NCBI GenBank assembly: GCA_031553415.1
Contig: JAVBLO010000085.1
Coordinates: forward strand, 6,095 to 70,094
DNA from: JAIRVZ01 sp031553415
GTDB taxonomy: Bacteria > Bacteroidota > Bacteroidia > Bacteroidales > Azobacteroidaceae
Length of the DNA: 64,000 nt
Reading direction: 5' to 3'
The notes below the pieces were generated by a model. The model was not told where the DNA came from, did no database searches, and saw only the letters and a list, made by a program, of their open reading frames with translations. The stretch's first letter is position 1. Each line of letters opens with the position of its first letter. The translations under genes were made by a program, and so were the position numbers. Shown here piece by piece: positions 51,283 to 59,351 of this stretch.

Positions 51283-51729
51283 ATGCAATTGTGCTTCTTA
51301 TCCTTAGGAACAAATCTTGGAAATAAACAAGAAAACCTACAAACAGCTATCCAACATATAACAAAAAAAGTTGGTAAAGTTGTTGCACAATCTTCTATTA
51401 TAGAAACTGAACCTTGGGGATTTACTTCTGAAAATTCATTCCTCAACATGGTTATCCAAATCGAAACAAACCTTTCTCCTTTCGAAATTCTAAAAAAAAC
51501 TCAGAAAATCGAGAAATTAATGGGAAGAACCCATAAAACACAAGATTCTTATCAAGACCGCATCATAGATATCGACTTAATTCTTTATGATAATTTGATT
51601 CTCGATACTCCGGAACTAAGACTCCCTCACCCACTTTTTCACCAAAGAGAATTTGTTTTAAAGCCACTTTGTGAAATCGCACCTGAATATATACATCCTA
51701 TTTTAGGAAAACCTATAAAAGAATTGTAA
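51283..51729 (+). CDS. folK: 2-amino-4-hydroxy-6-hydroxymethyldihydropteridine diphosphokinase
   Basis: Pyrophosphorylates 6-hydroxymethyl-7,8-dihydropterin in folate synthesis. 148 aa. SLGTNLGNKQENLQ (about 6-19), SSIIETEPWGF, NMVIQIETNLSPFEIL, the catalytic-loop Arg/Asp region MGRTHKTQDSYQDRIIDIDLILYD (Asp residues binding Mg) and LPHPLFHQREFVLKPLCEI are intact. Start is taken at ATG 51283, immediately after the repeat; the conserved SLGTN begins at residue 6, leaving no space for a later start. Confidence 0.94.
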   Translation: MQLCFLSLGTNLGNKQENLQTAIQHITKKVGKVVAQSSIIETEPWGFTSENSFLNMVIQIETNLSPFEILKKTQKIEKLMGRTHKTQDSYQDRIIDIDLILYDNLILDTPELRLPHPLFHQREFVLKPLCEIAPEYIHPILGKPIKEL

Positions 51730-51743
51730 TTTTGCAGGAAATT

Positions 51744-51797
51744 GAGGTTGTATAGAATAAGAATAATTCAACCTCCGTGTAACTTAGATTAACCACG
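51744..51797 (+). other. two stem-loops in the queC leader
   Basis: GAGGTTG (51744-51750) pairs with CAACCTC (51769-51775); directly after it CGTG (51776-51779) pairs with CACG (51794-51797) and is followed by TAAAAAAC before the queC ATG at 51814. The A-rich tail after a small stem recalls preQ1-type leaders, but the loop does not match the class I consensus. There is no T-run, so it is not a terminator. Confidence 0.35.
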
Positions 51798-51813
51798 TAA
51801 AAAACAGAGAATT

Positions 51814-52479
51814 ATGCATACAAATCAATCTGCACTTGTTTTATTTTCCGGTGGGCAAGATTCCACCACTTGCCTCTATTGGGCATTAAAAAATTTCGAA
51901 TCCGTCACAACATTGTGTTTCACTTATGGACAACGACATGTTCAGGAAGTTGATGCTGCAAAAAAGATTGCAAAAAAAGCAGGAGTTCCTTTTCAAATGT
52001 TGGATGCAACTATCATCAGCCAATTGGCAGAAAGTTCTTTAACCAAGCACGATATGATTATGGATAAAGAGAAGCCGCAAGATTCATATCCCAATACATT
52101 CGTGCCTGGCCGTAATCTTATTTTTCTTACATTTGCAGCAGTTATTGCTCGCTCACATGATATCAAAAATATTGTAACAGGAGTTTCAGAAGCTGATTAT
52201 AGTGGCTATCCCGATTGTCGTGATACATTTATCAGATCGGCAAACACAACTATCAACCTGGCAATGGACGAGCAATTTATCATTCACACTCCTTTAATGT
52301 GGAGAAGCAAAGTTGAAGTATGGGCATTAGCAGACGAACTCGGCGCTTTTGATGTTGTAAGAAATGAAACACTTACTTGTTACAATGGAATTATTGCAGG
52401 AGGTTGTGGAGAATGCCCAGCTTGTAGGCTTAGGAATGAGGGGCTTAAGGAGTATCTAACAATGAAGAATGAAAAATGA
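51814..52479 (+). CDS. queC: 7-cyano-7-deazaguanine (preQ0) synthase
   Basis: ATP-dependent conversion of 7-carboxy-7-deazaguanine to preQ0. 221 aa. PP-loop SGGQDSTTCLYWAL (about 11-24), FVPGRNLIFLTFAA, GVSEADYSGYPDCRDTFI and the zinc site CYNGIIAGGCGECPACRLR (about 187-205; Cys first, then GCGECPAC) are complete. The last residues (MKNEK) are encoded by TGAAGAA-type repeat words, and the stop overlaps the queF start as ATGA. Confidence 0.96.
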   Translation: MHTNQSALVLFSGGQDSTTCLYWALKNFESVTTLCFTYGQRHVQEVDAAKKIAKKAGVPFQMLDATIISQLAESSLTKHDMIMDKEKPQDSYPNTFVPGRNLIFLTFAAVIARSHDIKNIVTGVSEADYSGYPDCRDTFIRSANTTINLAMDEQFIIHTPLMWRSKVEVWALADELGAFDVVRNETLTCYNGIIAGGCGECPACRLRNEGLKEYLTMKNEK

Positions 52480-52491
52480 AGAATGAAGAAT
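52463..52491 (+). repeat. single arm of TGAAGAA-word repeat across queC/queF
   Basis: About four copies of TGAAGAA/TGAAAAA run through the queC end, the ATGA overlap and the first queF codons. No complementary arm is seen, so this is an unpaired relic or half-element, read in two frames by two genes. Confidence 0.55.
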
Positions 52492-52937
52492 TAGATAGTT
52501 TGACGCTTTTAGGAGGAAAAACAGAATATAAGCAAGATTATGCGCCTGAAATATTAGAGACTTTTATCAACAAACATCAGGGAAATGATTATTGGGTAAG
52601 ATTCAATTGCCCGGAATTCACAAGCCTTTGTCCGATTACAGGGCAACCCGACTTCGCAACCATTTTGATAGATTACATTCCCAATATCAATATGGTTGAA
52701 AGCAAAAGTTTGAAACTTTACCTTTTTAGTTTCCGTAATCATGGCGCTTTCCATGAAGATTGTGTCAATATCATAATGAAAGACCTGATTCAATTAATGA
52801 AGCCTAAGTATATCGAAGTTACAGGGTTATTTACTCCGAGGGGTGGAATCAGCATTCATCCCTATTGCAATTATGGAATGCCGGGAACAGATTATGAGAA
52901 ACTGGCAAAAAAACGATTGGCAAGACATGCTTTATAA
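52476..52937 (+). CDS. queF: NADPH-dependent 7-cyano-7-deazaguanine reductase
   Basis: Reduces preQ0 to preQ1, following QueC. 153 aa, the unimodular (YkvM) type. Catalytic Cys in PEFTSLCPITGQPDFATI (about 46-63), the Asp nearby, and ESKSLKLYLFSFRNHGAFHEDCVNIIMKD (about 75-103) with the QueF motif; RGGISIHPYCNYG near the C-terminus. The N-terminal MKNEELDS residues derive from the repeat arm, so the true family start may be slightly downstream. Confidence 0.95.
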   Translation: MKNEELDSLTLLGGKTEYKQDYAPEILETFINKHQGNDYWVRFNCPEFTSLCPITGQPDFATILIDYIPNINMVESKSLKLYLFSFRNHGAFHEDCVNIIMKDLIQLMKPKYIEVTGLFTPRGGISIHPYCNYGMPGTDYEKLAKKRLARHAL

Positions 52938-52968
52938 AAAATAAACACCCACACTAAATAAAACAATT

Positions 52969-53637
52969 ATGAAAACATTCTTTTCAGGATTATCCATCAT
53001 CATGATTGGATTTTTCATCGTTACATCTGTTTCTGCACAAACGTTGTTCCATTACGATACTGTTCCGAATCCGAATAGCAATCAACGCCAATTGTATAAA
53101 TATGAGATTCCTTCAAGCCAGCAGAATCAAAATCAACAAAACAGGTCAAGCGCCAAACGACAACCACAATCTCAGGTTGAAGAAAAAAAATCCGGATTCG
53201 ACAAAAGTAAATTATTGTTCGGAGGTTCTTTTGGTATGAGTTTTGGAGATTACACCTCGGTTTCCATCTGCCCGCAGGCAGGATATGCTTTCAACCAATA
53301 TTTTGCTACAGGTTTGGGCGTTAGTTATGACTACTACAAATATAAATATTACGATCAATCCCTTAATTATCTGGGAACGAACCTATACGGAAGATTAACC
53401 CCGATAAAGTACTTTGCCATACAATTCCAACCTGAAATATACAAAATGTGGGGAAACCTACAAAGTTATTCTATAGATGAAACAGTACCCTGTTTATTGG
53501 CTGGAGCAGGTTTAATAATGCCGGTAGGTAGCAACGGCGGAGTCAGCATGATGCTTTATTACGATTTGTTGCAGGATGATTATAGCCCTTACCGCGATCA
53601 AATCGTTTATTCTATCGGCTACGTATTTAATTTCTGA
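52969..53637 (+). CDS. small outer-membrane beta-barrel protein, unknown function
   Basis: 222 aa, signal peptide (MKTFFSGLSIIMIGFFIVTSVSAQ), a Gln/Asn/Lys-rich linker (about 35-85, QQNQNQQNRSSAKRQ), then an eight-strand-like barrel with glycine/aromatic alternation (LLFGGSFGMSFGDYTSVSICPQAGYAFNQYFATGLGVSYDYYKYK...) ending in VYSIGYVFNF with a terminal Phe, typical of barrel insertion by the BAM complex. No specific family recognised. It follows queF by 31 bases and overlaps the convergent HD-hydrolase gene by 19 bases. Confidence 0.75.
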   Translation: MKTFFSGLSIIMIGFFIVTSVSAQTLFHYDTVPNPNSNQRQLYKYEIPSSQQNQNQQNRSSAKRQPQSQVEEKKSGFDKSKLLFGGSFGMSFGDYTSVSICPQAGYAFNQYFATGLGVSYDYYKYKYYDQSLNYLGTNLYGRLTPIKYFAIQFQPEIYKMWGNLQSYSIDETVPCLLAGAGLIMPVGSNGGVSMMLYYDLLQDDYSPYRDQIVYSIGYVFNF

Positions 53638-55673
53638 TCGTTTTCCTCTTTTTTTTCCAATTCCGGATAACTAATCCGTGAATGGAACATATTGATCAGT
53701 TTTTCAATAAAGATAGACTTGATAATTTTGATATGCTTGAAAGTCAAAGGTGCATCTGCTAAAAGTCCATCAACAATCTGGGCATCAATAATCCGGTTCA
53801 CCAATGCTGTAATAGATTCTTCCGAATAATCTTTCAGGCTTCTGGAAGTTGCTTCAACAGCATCAGCCATCATTAATATAGCTTCTTCCTTGGTCCGCGG
53901 ATTAGGACCCGGATATTTAAATTTAGATACGTTTACCGGTATATCAGGGAATTCATTCCGGAATGAATTGTAGAAATACTTAGTCACACCTGTGCCATGA
54001 TGGGTGCGGATAAAATCGGCTAACATTGCCGGAAGATTATATTTAGCCGCAAGCTTCACTCCATCAGGAATATGCTTGATTATAATTTCAGCACTTTTTT
54101 CATATGGCAGATATTTATGGGGATTATTATCACCAACCTGGTTTTCTGTAAAATAAGCAGGATTTTCCATCTTACCGATATCATGATACAATGCACCTGT
54201 CCTGATTAACAAAGGATTAGCGCCAACTTTATCAGCAGCTGCCGAACCCAGGATGGAAACCTGAAGAGAATGCTGGAAAGTTCCGGGAGCCATTTCCGAC
54301 AATTTTCTCAATGCCGGTGAATTGATATCCGACAACTCCACCAAAGTCACACCCGAAGTATATCCGAATACTCTTTCTATCATATAAATAAATGAATAGG
54401 TAAACATCAGGAATACAAAGTTGATTCCGAAATAAACAAACATTTTCCAATTGAGTTTTACAATATCTCCTTCCTGAAAAAGAACTAAACCTAAATAAAC
54501 AACAATGTATGCCAGCAATATATAAAGCGAACATTGAATCAATTGCGAACGTTTAGTCAATACACTCAGGCTGTAAATAACAACCATACTGGTGGAAAAT
54601 TGTAATATAATAAACTCGAAAGGAAACGGAACCATCAGGGAACACATCAGCACAGCCATATTGTGGGCAGTGCGGGCAGTGCGGGAATCAAAAAAGGTAC
54701 GGATTACTATCGGTATAATTGCATAAGGAATAATGTAAACATTAAACCATTGGTTGCTGACACATAGCTCTGTTATTATCGTAAATATACCAACCAACGA
54801 AAGCAAGAAAAACATGTCTTTGTTGTTCTTATATATTGTCGGCCTGAAAAAGTACAAATAGAGGAAGAAAAAAGTCATGAAAACCGAAATCAGGACAAAA
54901 ACGCCGACCAGCAACCAACCTTGACGCTGCACAGTTCCGGAACGGGTTTCCGTCACCTGACGTAAAGAAGACAAAATATTATAAGTCTGGTTATCAACAA
55001 TTTCCCCCCTATCAATTATTTTTTCTCCGGCTTGCACCATCCCACTTGCAGGTGATATTTGATTAATCAAATCATCCTTGACCTTACCGGAAGTCTCCTC
55101 ATCATATTTCAGGTTTTCAGATAAATAATTATCTAATGAAGCAGCATGCAAAACTGCAATATCCAGGTTAGGAGGACAATGTTCCAAAATATATGTATAC
55201 GCCGAACGGACAGTAAATAAATCCTTTATTTTATGTTCTGTGGCAATATTATTTTCAATAACCATAAAACCGGAAAAGCTATCCCTAAGAAACTCGTAAT
55301 CCGTAACAGAAACAATTCCCTGTTCATAAACCGCTTGTAAACTTCTTTCTATATAATTCGCATACACATTATTTATCTCGTGCAAACTTGCCCGATCTTT
55401 TTTGAATTTGGAGACTTGTTCTTTCTCAATCTCTTTATTCAATACAAAATAAGGCTGATAAAATTGCACAATACTATCTTGTTCCCTTTTTAGCTCCGGT
55501 TGAGTTTTAAAAATAGGAAAATCAAACGGGGCAGTCAGCAAACCATAGCGCCAAGGTTTACCTTCAGTAAACAAATACCTGAATTTTCCTTCCCGGGGAA
55601 ACAAAACTACAATAAGTATTGTAATGACAATAAAGTAGATATATACCGGAACATTATATATTTTCTTTCCCAT
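53619..55673 (-). CDS. 7TM-HD phosphohydrolase (PgpH-like, c-di-AMP phosphodiesterase family)
   Basis: 684 aa from ATG 55673 (MGKKIYNVPVYIYFIVITILI); the longer in-frame reading overlaps the gltX promoter region and is not family-like. Order: a first helix (about 5-22), a periplasmic 7TMR-HDED-type domain (about 30-260, FYQPYFVLNKEIEKEQ...), a block of helices (about 265-450), and a cytoplasmic HD domain with YHDIGKMENPAYF (about 500) and later THHGTG, and MMADAVEATSRSL. The family in Firmicutes hydrolyses c-di-AMP; in Bacteroidetes this is assumed. It is divergent from gltX. Confidence 0.9.
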   Translation of the reverse strand: MGKKIYNVPVYIYFIVITILIVVLFPREGKFRYLFTEGKPWRYGLLTAPFDFPIFKTQPELKREQDSIVQFYQPYFVLNKEIEKEQVSKFKKDRASLHEINNVYANYIERSLQAVYEQGIVSVTDYEFLRDSFSGFMVIENNIATEHKIKDLFTVRSAYTYILEHCPPNLDIAVLHAASLDNYLSENLKYDEETSGKVKDDLINQISPASGMVQAGEKIIDRGEIVDNQTYNILSSLRQVTETRSGTVQRQGWLLVGVFVLISVFMTFFFLYLYFFRPTIYKNNKDMFFLLSLVGIFTIITELCVSNQWFNVYIIPYAIIPIVIRTFFDSRTARTAHNMAVLMCSLMVPFPFEFIILQFSTSMVVIYSLSVLTKRSQLIQCSLYILLAYIVVYLGLVLFQEGDIVKLNWKMFVYFGINFVFLMFTYSFIYMIERVFGYTSGVTLVELSDINSPALRKLSEMAPGTFQHSLQVSILGSAAADKVGANPLLIRTGALYHDIGKMENPAYFTENQVGDNNPHKYLPYEKSAEIIIKHIPDGVKLAAKYNLPAMLADFIRTHHGTGVTKYFYNSFRNEFPDIPVNVSKFKYPGPNPRTKEEAILMMADAVEATSRSLKDYSEESITALVNRIIDAQIVDGLLADAPLTFKHIKIIKSIFIEKLINMFHSRISYPELEKKEENDQKLNT

Positions 55674-55720
55674 CTTAGCTGAATTTTCCCGAAAAATAGT
55701 GAAAAAAAGATTAAAATACC

Positions 55721-55728
55721 TACTTTTG
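55721..55728 (+). promoter_or_regulatory. gltX -7 box (TACTTTTG)
   Basis: Exact TAnnTTTG 37 bases before the gltX ATG, and upstream of the corrected HD-gene start, so the two divergent genes share a 92-base promoter region. Confidence 0.6.
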
Positions 55729-55765
55729 CGCAAAAATATACAATATCCACAATAATACACGCAGA

Positions 55766-57292
55766 ATGTCTACAAGAAAAACAAGAGTTCGCTTTGCTCC
55801 AAGTCCCACAGGACCTTTACATATTGGTGGTGTAAGAACCGCTTTATACAACTATCTTTTCGCTCAAAAACATGGAGGAGATTTTATCCTCAGGATTGAA
55901 GATACCGACTCCCAACGATTTGTACCTGGAGCCGAAAAATATATCATAGAAGCATTCAATTGGTTAGGCATTCAATTCGATGAAGGCGTTCACCTTGGCG
56001 GACCTTATGCTCCATACCGTCAATCCGAAAGGAAAAATATTTACAAGAAGTATGTTGATCAACTTATAGAGACAGGTTTAGCTTATATTGCATTTGATAC
56101 TCCCGAACAATTGGAAGCAAAAAGAACGGAAACCGCCAATTTCCAATATGATGCATCAACCCGTATGGAAATGACCAATTCGCTTGTTCTGGCAAAAGAG
56201 GAAACACAATCGCTGATTGATGCAGGTAAGCAATATGTGGTGCGGATTAAAATTGAACCCAACCAGGATATTGCCGTTCATGATTTGATCCGTGGGGAAG
56301 TACATATAAATTCTTCTATTTTAGATGATAAAGTATTGTATAAATCGGCTGATCAACTACCTACTTATCATTTGGCAAATATTGTAGACGATCATTTGAT
56401 GGAAATCACCCATGTAATCAGAGGTGAAGAATGGTTACCCTCTGCCCCACTCCACGTGCTTTTATACCGTTATTTCGGCTGGCAGGATACGATGCCCCAC
56501 TTTGCCCACTTACCATTATTATTGAAACCTGAAGGAAACGGCAAACTCAGTAAGCGTGATGGTGACCGGTTAGGATTCCCTGTCTTTCCATTACAATGGA
56601 CAGATCCCAAAACAGGAGATGTTTCATCTGGATACCGCGAAAACGGATATCTACCTGAAGCTGTAGTTAATTTCCTTGCTCTTTTAGGCTGGAATCCGGG
56701 CAATGACCAGGAAATATTCTCTTTGGAAGAATTAATAACATTATTTAATTTAGACCGCTGCAGTAAAAGTGGTGCGAAATTTGATTATAAAAAAGGGACC
56801 TGGTTCAATCACCAGTATATTCAAATGAAGTCAAACGCTGAAATCGCAGTACTTTTTATCCCATTTTTAACTGGAATGGGAGTTAATGCTGATAATAAAA
56901 AGGTCGAAAAAATTATCGGATTAGTCAAAGAAAGAGTTGATTTTATCAAAGATTTGTGGGAACAATCATCATTCTTCTTCATTTCTCCCGAAGCTTATGA
57001 TGAAAAAACAGTAGCCAAGCGCTGGAAACCGGAAACTCCGGCACAACTAACCGAGCTTGCAGATGTTTTATCATCGGTTAGTGACTTCTCTGCACACAAT
57101 ACCGAAGAAATTGTAAAATCCTGGATCACGGAAAAAGAATATCACTTAGGAAATATCATGAATGCATTCCGGTTAGCGTTGGTTGGGGAATCTAAGGGCC
57201 CTCATATTTTCGACATCACAGAAATTTTGGGAAAAGAAGAAACAATTGAACGAATAAAGAAAGCCATAAATCAAATTAAAAATAAAAAATGA
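55766..57292 (+). CDS. gltX: glutamyl-tRNA synthetase
   Basis: Charges tRNA-Glu (and tRNA-Gln where GatCAB exists). 508 aa, class I. HIGH-type APSPTGPLHIGGVRTALYNY (about 9-28), FILRIEDTD, the Zn/connective region, HLANIVDDHLMEITHVIRGEEWLPS, LKPEGNGKLSKRDGDRLGFP (KMSKS variant KLSKR, about 255-260), and the C-terminal anticodon-binding helices. The final residues INQIKNKK run into AAAAAT repeat words. Confidence 0.96.
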   Translation: MSTRKTRVRFAPSPTGPLHIGGVRTALYNYLFAQKHGGDFILRIEDTDSQRFVPGAEKYIIEAFNWLGIQFDEGVHLGGPYAPYRQSERKNIYKKYVDQLIETGLAYIAFDTPEQLEAKRTETANFQYDASTRMEMTNSLVLAKEETQSLIDAGKQYVVRIKIEPNQDIAVHDLIRGEVHINSSILDDKVLYKSADQLPTYHLANIVDDHLMEITHVIRGEEWLPSAPLHVLLYRYFGWQDTMPHFAHLPLLLKPEGNGKLSKRDGDRLGFPVFPLQWTDPKTGDVSSGYRENGYLPEAVVNFLALLGWNPGNDQEIFSLEELITLFNLDRCSKSGAKFDYKKGTWFNHQYIQMKSNAEIAVLFIPFLTGMGVNADNKKVEKIIGLVKERVDFIKDLWEQSSFFFISPEAYDEKTVAKRWKPETPAQLTELADVLSSVSDFSAHNTEEIVKSWITEKEYHLGNIMNAFRLALVGESKGPHIFDITEILGKEETIERIKKAINQIKNKK

Positions 57293-57356
57293 AAAATGAA
57301 AAATTATGCACCTTGCAAGCTTTTCATTTTTAATTTTTAATTTTTAATTTTTAATT
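57275..57356. repeat. intergenic hairpin, AAAAATTA/AAAAATGA word family
   Basis: Left arm 57275-57307 iterates AAAAATGA/AATTAAAA and includes the last gltX codons; right arm 57321-57356 iterates TTTTTAAT four times. The loop contains CACCTTGCAAGC, resembling the terminal words near 63950-63976. kdtA starts 6 bases after the right arm. Confidence 0.8.
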
Positions 57357-57361
57357 GAATC

Positions 57362-58594
57362 ATGTATACATTCGGAATAGCTCTATATGCTTTTGTAGTC
57401 AGGCTGATATCTCCTTTTCACAGGAAAGCCGGTTTAATGACCAAAGGACAACGGCAAACATTCAATATATTAAAGGAAAAACGGATTCCGGGAGCAGAAT
57501 ACATCTGGTTTCATGCATCTTCTTTAGGAGAATTCGAGCAAGGCCGCCCTTTGATTGAAGAAATCAAAAGTCAATTTCCGCAATATAAAATCCTGCTGAC
57601 ATTTTTCTCTCCTTCCGGATATGAAGTGAGAAAAAATTATGAATGCGCAGATATAGTTTGCTACCTGCCTTTCGATTTACCGCGGAATGTCATCCGTTTC
57701 TTAGATATTGTCCAACCGAAAATGACCATTTTCATCAAATATGAGTTTTGGATGAATTATCTATGCAACTGTCAGAAACGAAATATTCCAACCTATATTA
57801 TTTCTGCGGTTTTCCGTCCCGACCAAATCTTCTTCAGGTGGTATGGAAAAGATTACCGCAAAGTGCTGAATACTTATGAATGGCTTTTTGTACAGGCACA
57901 ATCCTCCCTCGATTTACTGAAAAAGTATAATATTAATAATACATCTGTTTCAGGCGACACCCGGTTTGACCGTGTTTACCACATTTGTGAACAAAATAAA
58001 ACTCTTCCTGTTATAGAAAAATTTGCAGGAAACAGTTCTTTTACATTGGTTGCGGGAAGTTCCTGGCCTAAAGATGAAGATATTTTTATCGAATATTTCA
58101 ATGAGCAGCCGGGAATGAAGCTAATCATTGCCCCTCACGAAATACACGAAGACCATCTGCAAAGTATACTTTCCAAACTCCGGTGTCCGGCAATTAAATA
58201 CTCAGAAGCAACGACAGAAAATGTACAGGATAAAGATTGTTTGATTATCGATTGTTTCGGGTTACTTTCTGCCACTTACAGGTATGGAAATATGGCTTAT
58301 GTTGGTGGAGGCTTCGGAACCGGCATACATAATATCCTGGAAGCTGCAGTTTATGGCATTCCCGTTATTTTTGGCCCTAACTACCAGAAATTCAGAGAAG
58401 CACATGACCTGATAGCTTCAGGTGGAGGATTTTCAATTGAAAACGAAATCGAATTTAACAATATTGCAGACAAGCTTACTACAAACAAGAATGCATTGGA
58501 AATAGCAAGCAAAAATGCCAAAACATATGTCACGGATAACTTAGGAGCAACCCAGGTTATTATGAATAAAATTCGACAGGATTTACAGGATTAA
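57362..58594 (+). CDS. kdtA: 3-deoxy-D-manno-octulosonic acid transferase
   Basis: Adds Kdo from CMP-Kdo to lipid A precursor at the inner-membrane face. 410 aa, GT30. N-terminal YTFGIALYAFVVRLISPFHRKAG anchor, WFHASSLGEFEQGRPLIEEIK (conserved Glu), LTFFSPSGYEVRKNY, PFDLPRNVIRFL, IIAPHEIHEDHL, and the GT-B C-terminal GYGG-like NMAYVGGGFGTGIHNILEAAVYGIPVIFGPNYQKFREA (Glu). The last residues QDLQD and stop are encoded by the left arm of an 18-bp perfect repeat. Confidence 0.95.
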   Translation: MYTFGIALYAFVVRLISPFHRKAGLMTKGQRQTFNILKEKRIPGAEYIWFHASSLGEFEQGRPLIEEIKSQFPQYKILLTFFSPSGYEVRKNYECADIVCYLPFDLPRNVIRFLDIVQPKMTIFIKYEFWMNYLCNCQKRNIPTYIISAVFRPDQIFFRWYGKDYRKVLNTYEWLFVQAQSSLDLLKKYNINNTSVSGDTRFDRVYHICEQNKTLPVIEKFAGNSSFTLVAGSSWPKDEDIFIEYFNEQPGMKLIIAPHEIHEDHLQSILSKLRCPAIKYSEATTENVQDKDCLIIDCFGLLSATYRYGNMAYVGGGFGTGIHNILEAAVYGIPVIFGPNYQKFREAHDLIASGGGFSIENEIEFNNIADKLTTNKNALEIASKNAKTYVTDNLGATQVIMNKIRQDLQD

Positions 58595-58637
58595 GAGGAT
58601 TTATATTTTGATTATATAAAATCCTGTAAATCCTGTC
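58575..58637. terminator. perfect 18-bp inverted repeat between convergent kdtA and trmD
   Basis: GACAGGATTTACAGGATT (58575-58592) and its exact complement (58620-58637) frame a 27-base loop; the arms are a two-fold AGGATTTAC word. It encodes kdtA's last five residues and stop, and ends at the trmD stop. It lies where a bidirectional terminator is needed, but lacks a T-run on either side; function as terminator is inference. Confidence 0.75.
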
Positions 58638-59312
58638 TTATAATAAATCAGGTCTTAATCGCTTAGTTCGTTCCATAGACTGTTCCAATTCCCATGCATG
58701 GATTTTAGCCTGATGACCAGACAACAACACTTCCGGGACTTTCATTCCTTTATATTCGGATGGCCGTGTATAAACCGGCGGAGCCAATAAATTATCCTGG
58801 AAAGAGTCGGATAAAGCCGATTGTTCGTCACCAATTGCACCGGGAATCACACGGACAATGGCATCAGCCATAACTGCTGCTGCCAATTCTCCGCCTGTAA
58901 GCACATAATCACCTACAGAAACTTCTTTGGTTATCAGGAACTCCCTGATACGGTAATCTATTCCTTTATAATGCCCACAAAGGATAATCAGGTTTTTACA
59001 CAAGGAAAGCTGATTCGCCATTGGCTGATTAAATTGCTCTCCATCAGGCGATGTATAAATAATTTCATCATAAACCCTTTGTTCTTTCAGGGAAGAAATT
59101 GCCCTGTCGATAGGTTCGCATTGCAACACCATTCCGGCGCTTCCGCCAAAAGGATAATCATCTACCCGTTTATGCTTTTTATCTAAAGAATAGTCCCGTA
59201 AGTTATGAAGTTTAATTTCAACTAAACCTTTATCTTGTGCCCGCTTAATGATTGAACAATTCAAAGTTCCTTCCAGCATTTCAGGCAAAACAGTAATAAT
59301 ATCAATCCGCAT
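58638..59312 (-). CDS. trmD: tRNA (guanine(37)-N1)-methyltransferase
   Basis: Methylates G37 next to the anticodon, preventing frameshifting. 224 aa, SPOUT fold. MRIDIITVLPEMLEG, HNLRDYSLDKKHKRVDDYPFGGSAGMVLQCEPI (about 36-68; substrate Asp), ILCGHYKGIDYRIREF and the knot SVGDYVLTGGELAAAVMADAIVRVIPG (about 131-157) are intact; the C-terminal PSEYKGMKVPEVLLSGHQAKIHAWE region matches. Own -7 box at 59326-59333. Confidence 0.96.
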   Translation of the reverse strand: MRIDIITVLPEMLEGTLNCSIIKRAQDKGLVEIKLHNLRDYSLDKKHKRVDDYPFGGSAGMVLQCEPIDRAISSLKEQRVYDEIIYTSPDGEQFNQPMANQLSLCKNLIILCGHYKGIDYRIREFLITKEVSVGDYVLTGGELAAAVMADAIVRVIPGAIGDEQSALSDSFQDNLLAPPVYTRPSEYKGMKVPEVLLSGHQAKIHAWELEQSMERTKRLRPDLL

Positions 59313-59325
59313 TTCCTTTTTTATA

Positions 59326-59333
59326 CAAAAGTA
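59326..59333 (-). promoter_or_regulatory. trmD -7 box (TACTTTTG)
   Basis: Exact TAnnTTTG on the minus strand, 13 bases before the trmD ATG at 59312. The spacing leaves only about 6 bases of leader, which is short but seen elsewhere in Bacteroidetes. Confidence 0.5.
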
Positions 59334-59351
59334 GGAAAAATCGGGCAGGTT

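Noticed and set aside
55674..55760. 29-residue upstream extension of the HD phosphohydrolase
   Set aside because: It crosses the divergent gltX promoter; ATG 55673 gives the expected signal-anchor start.
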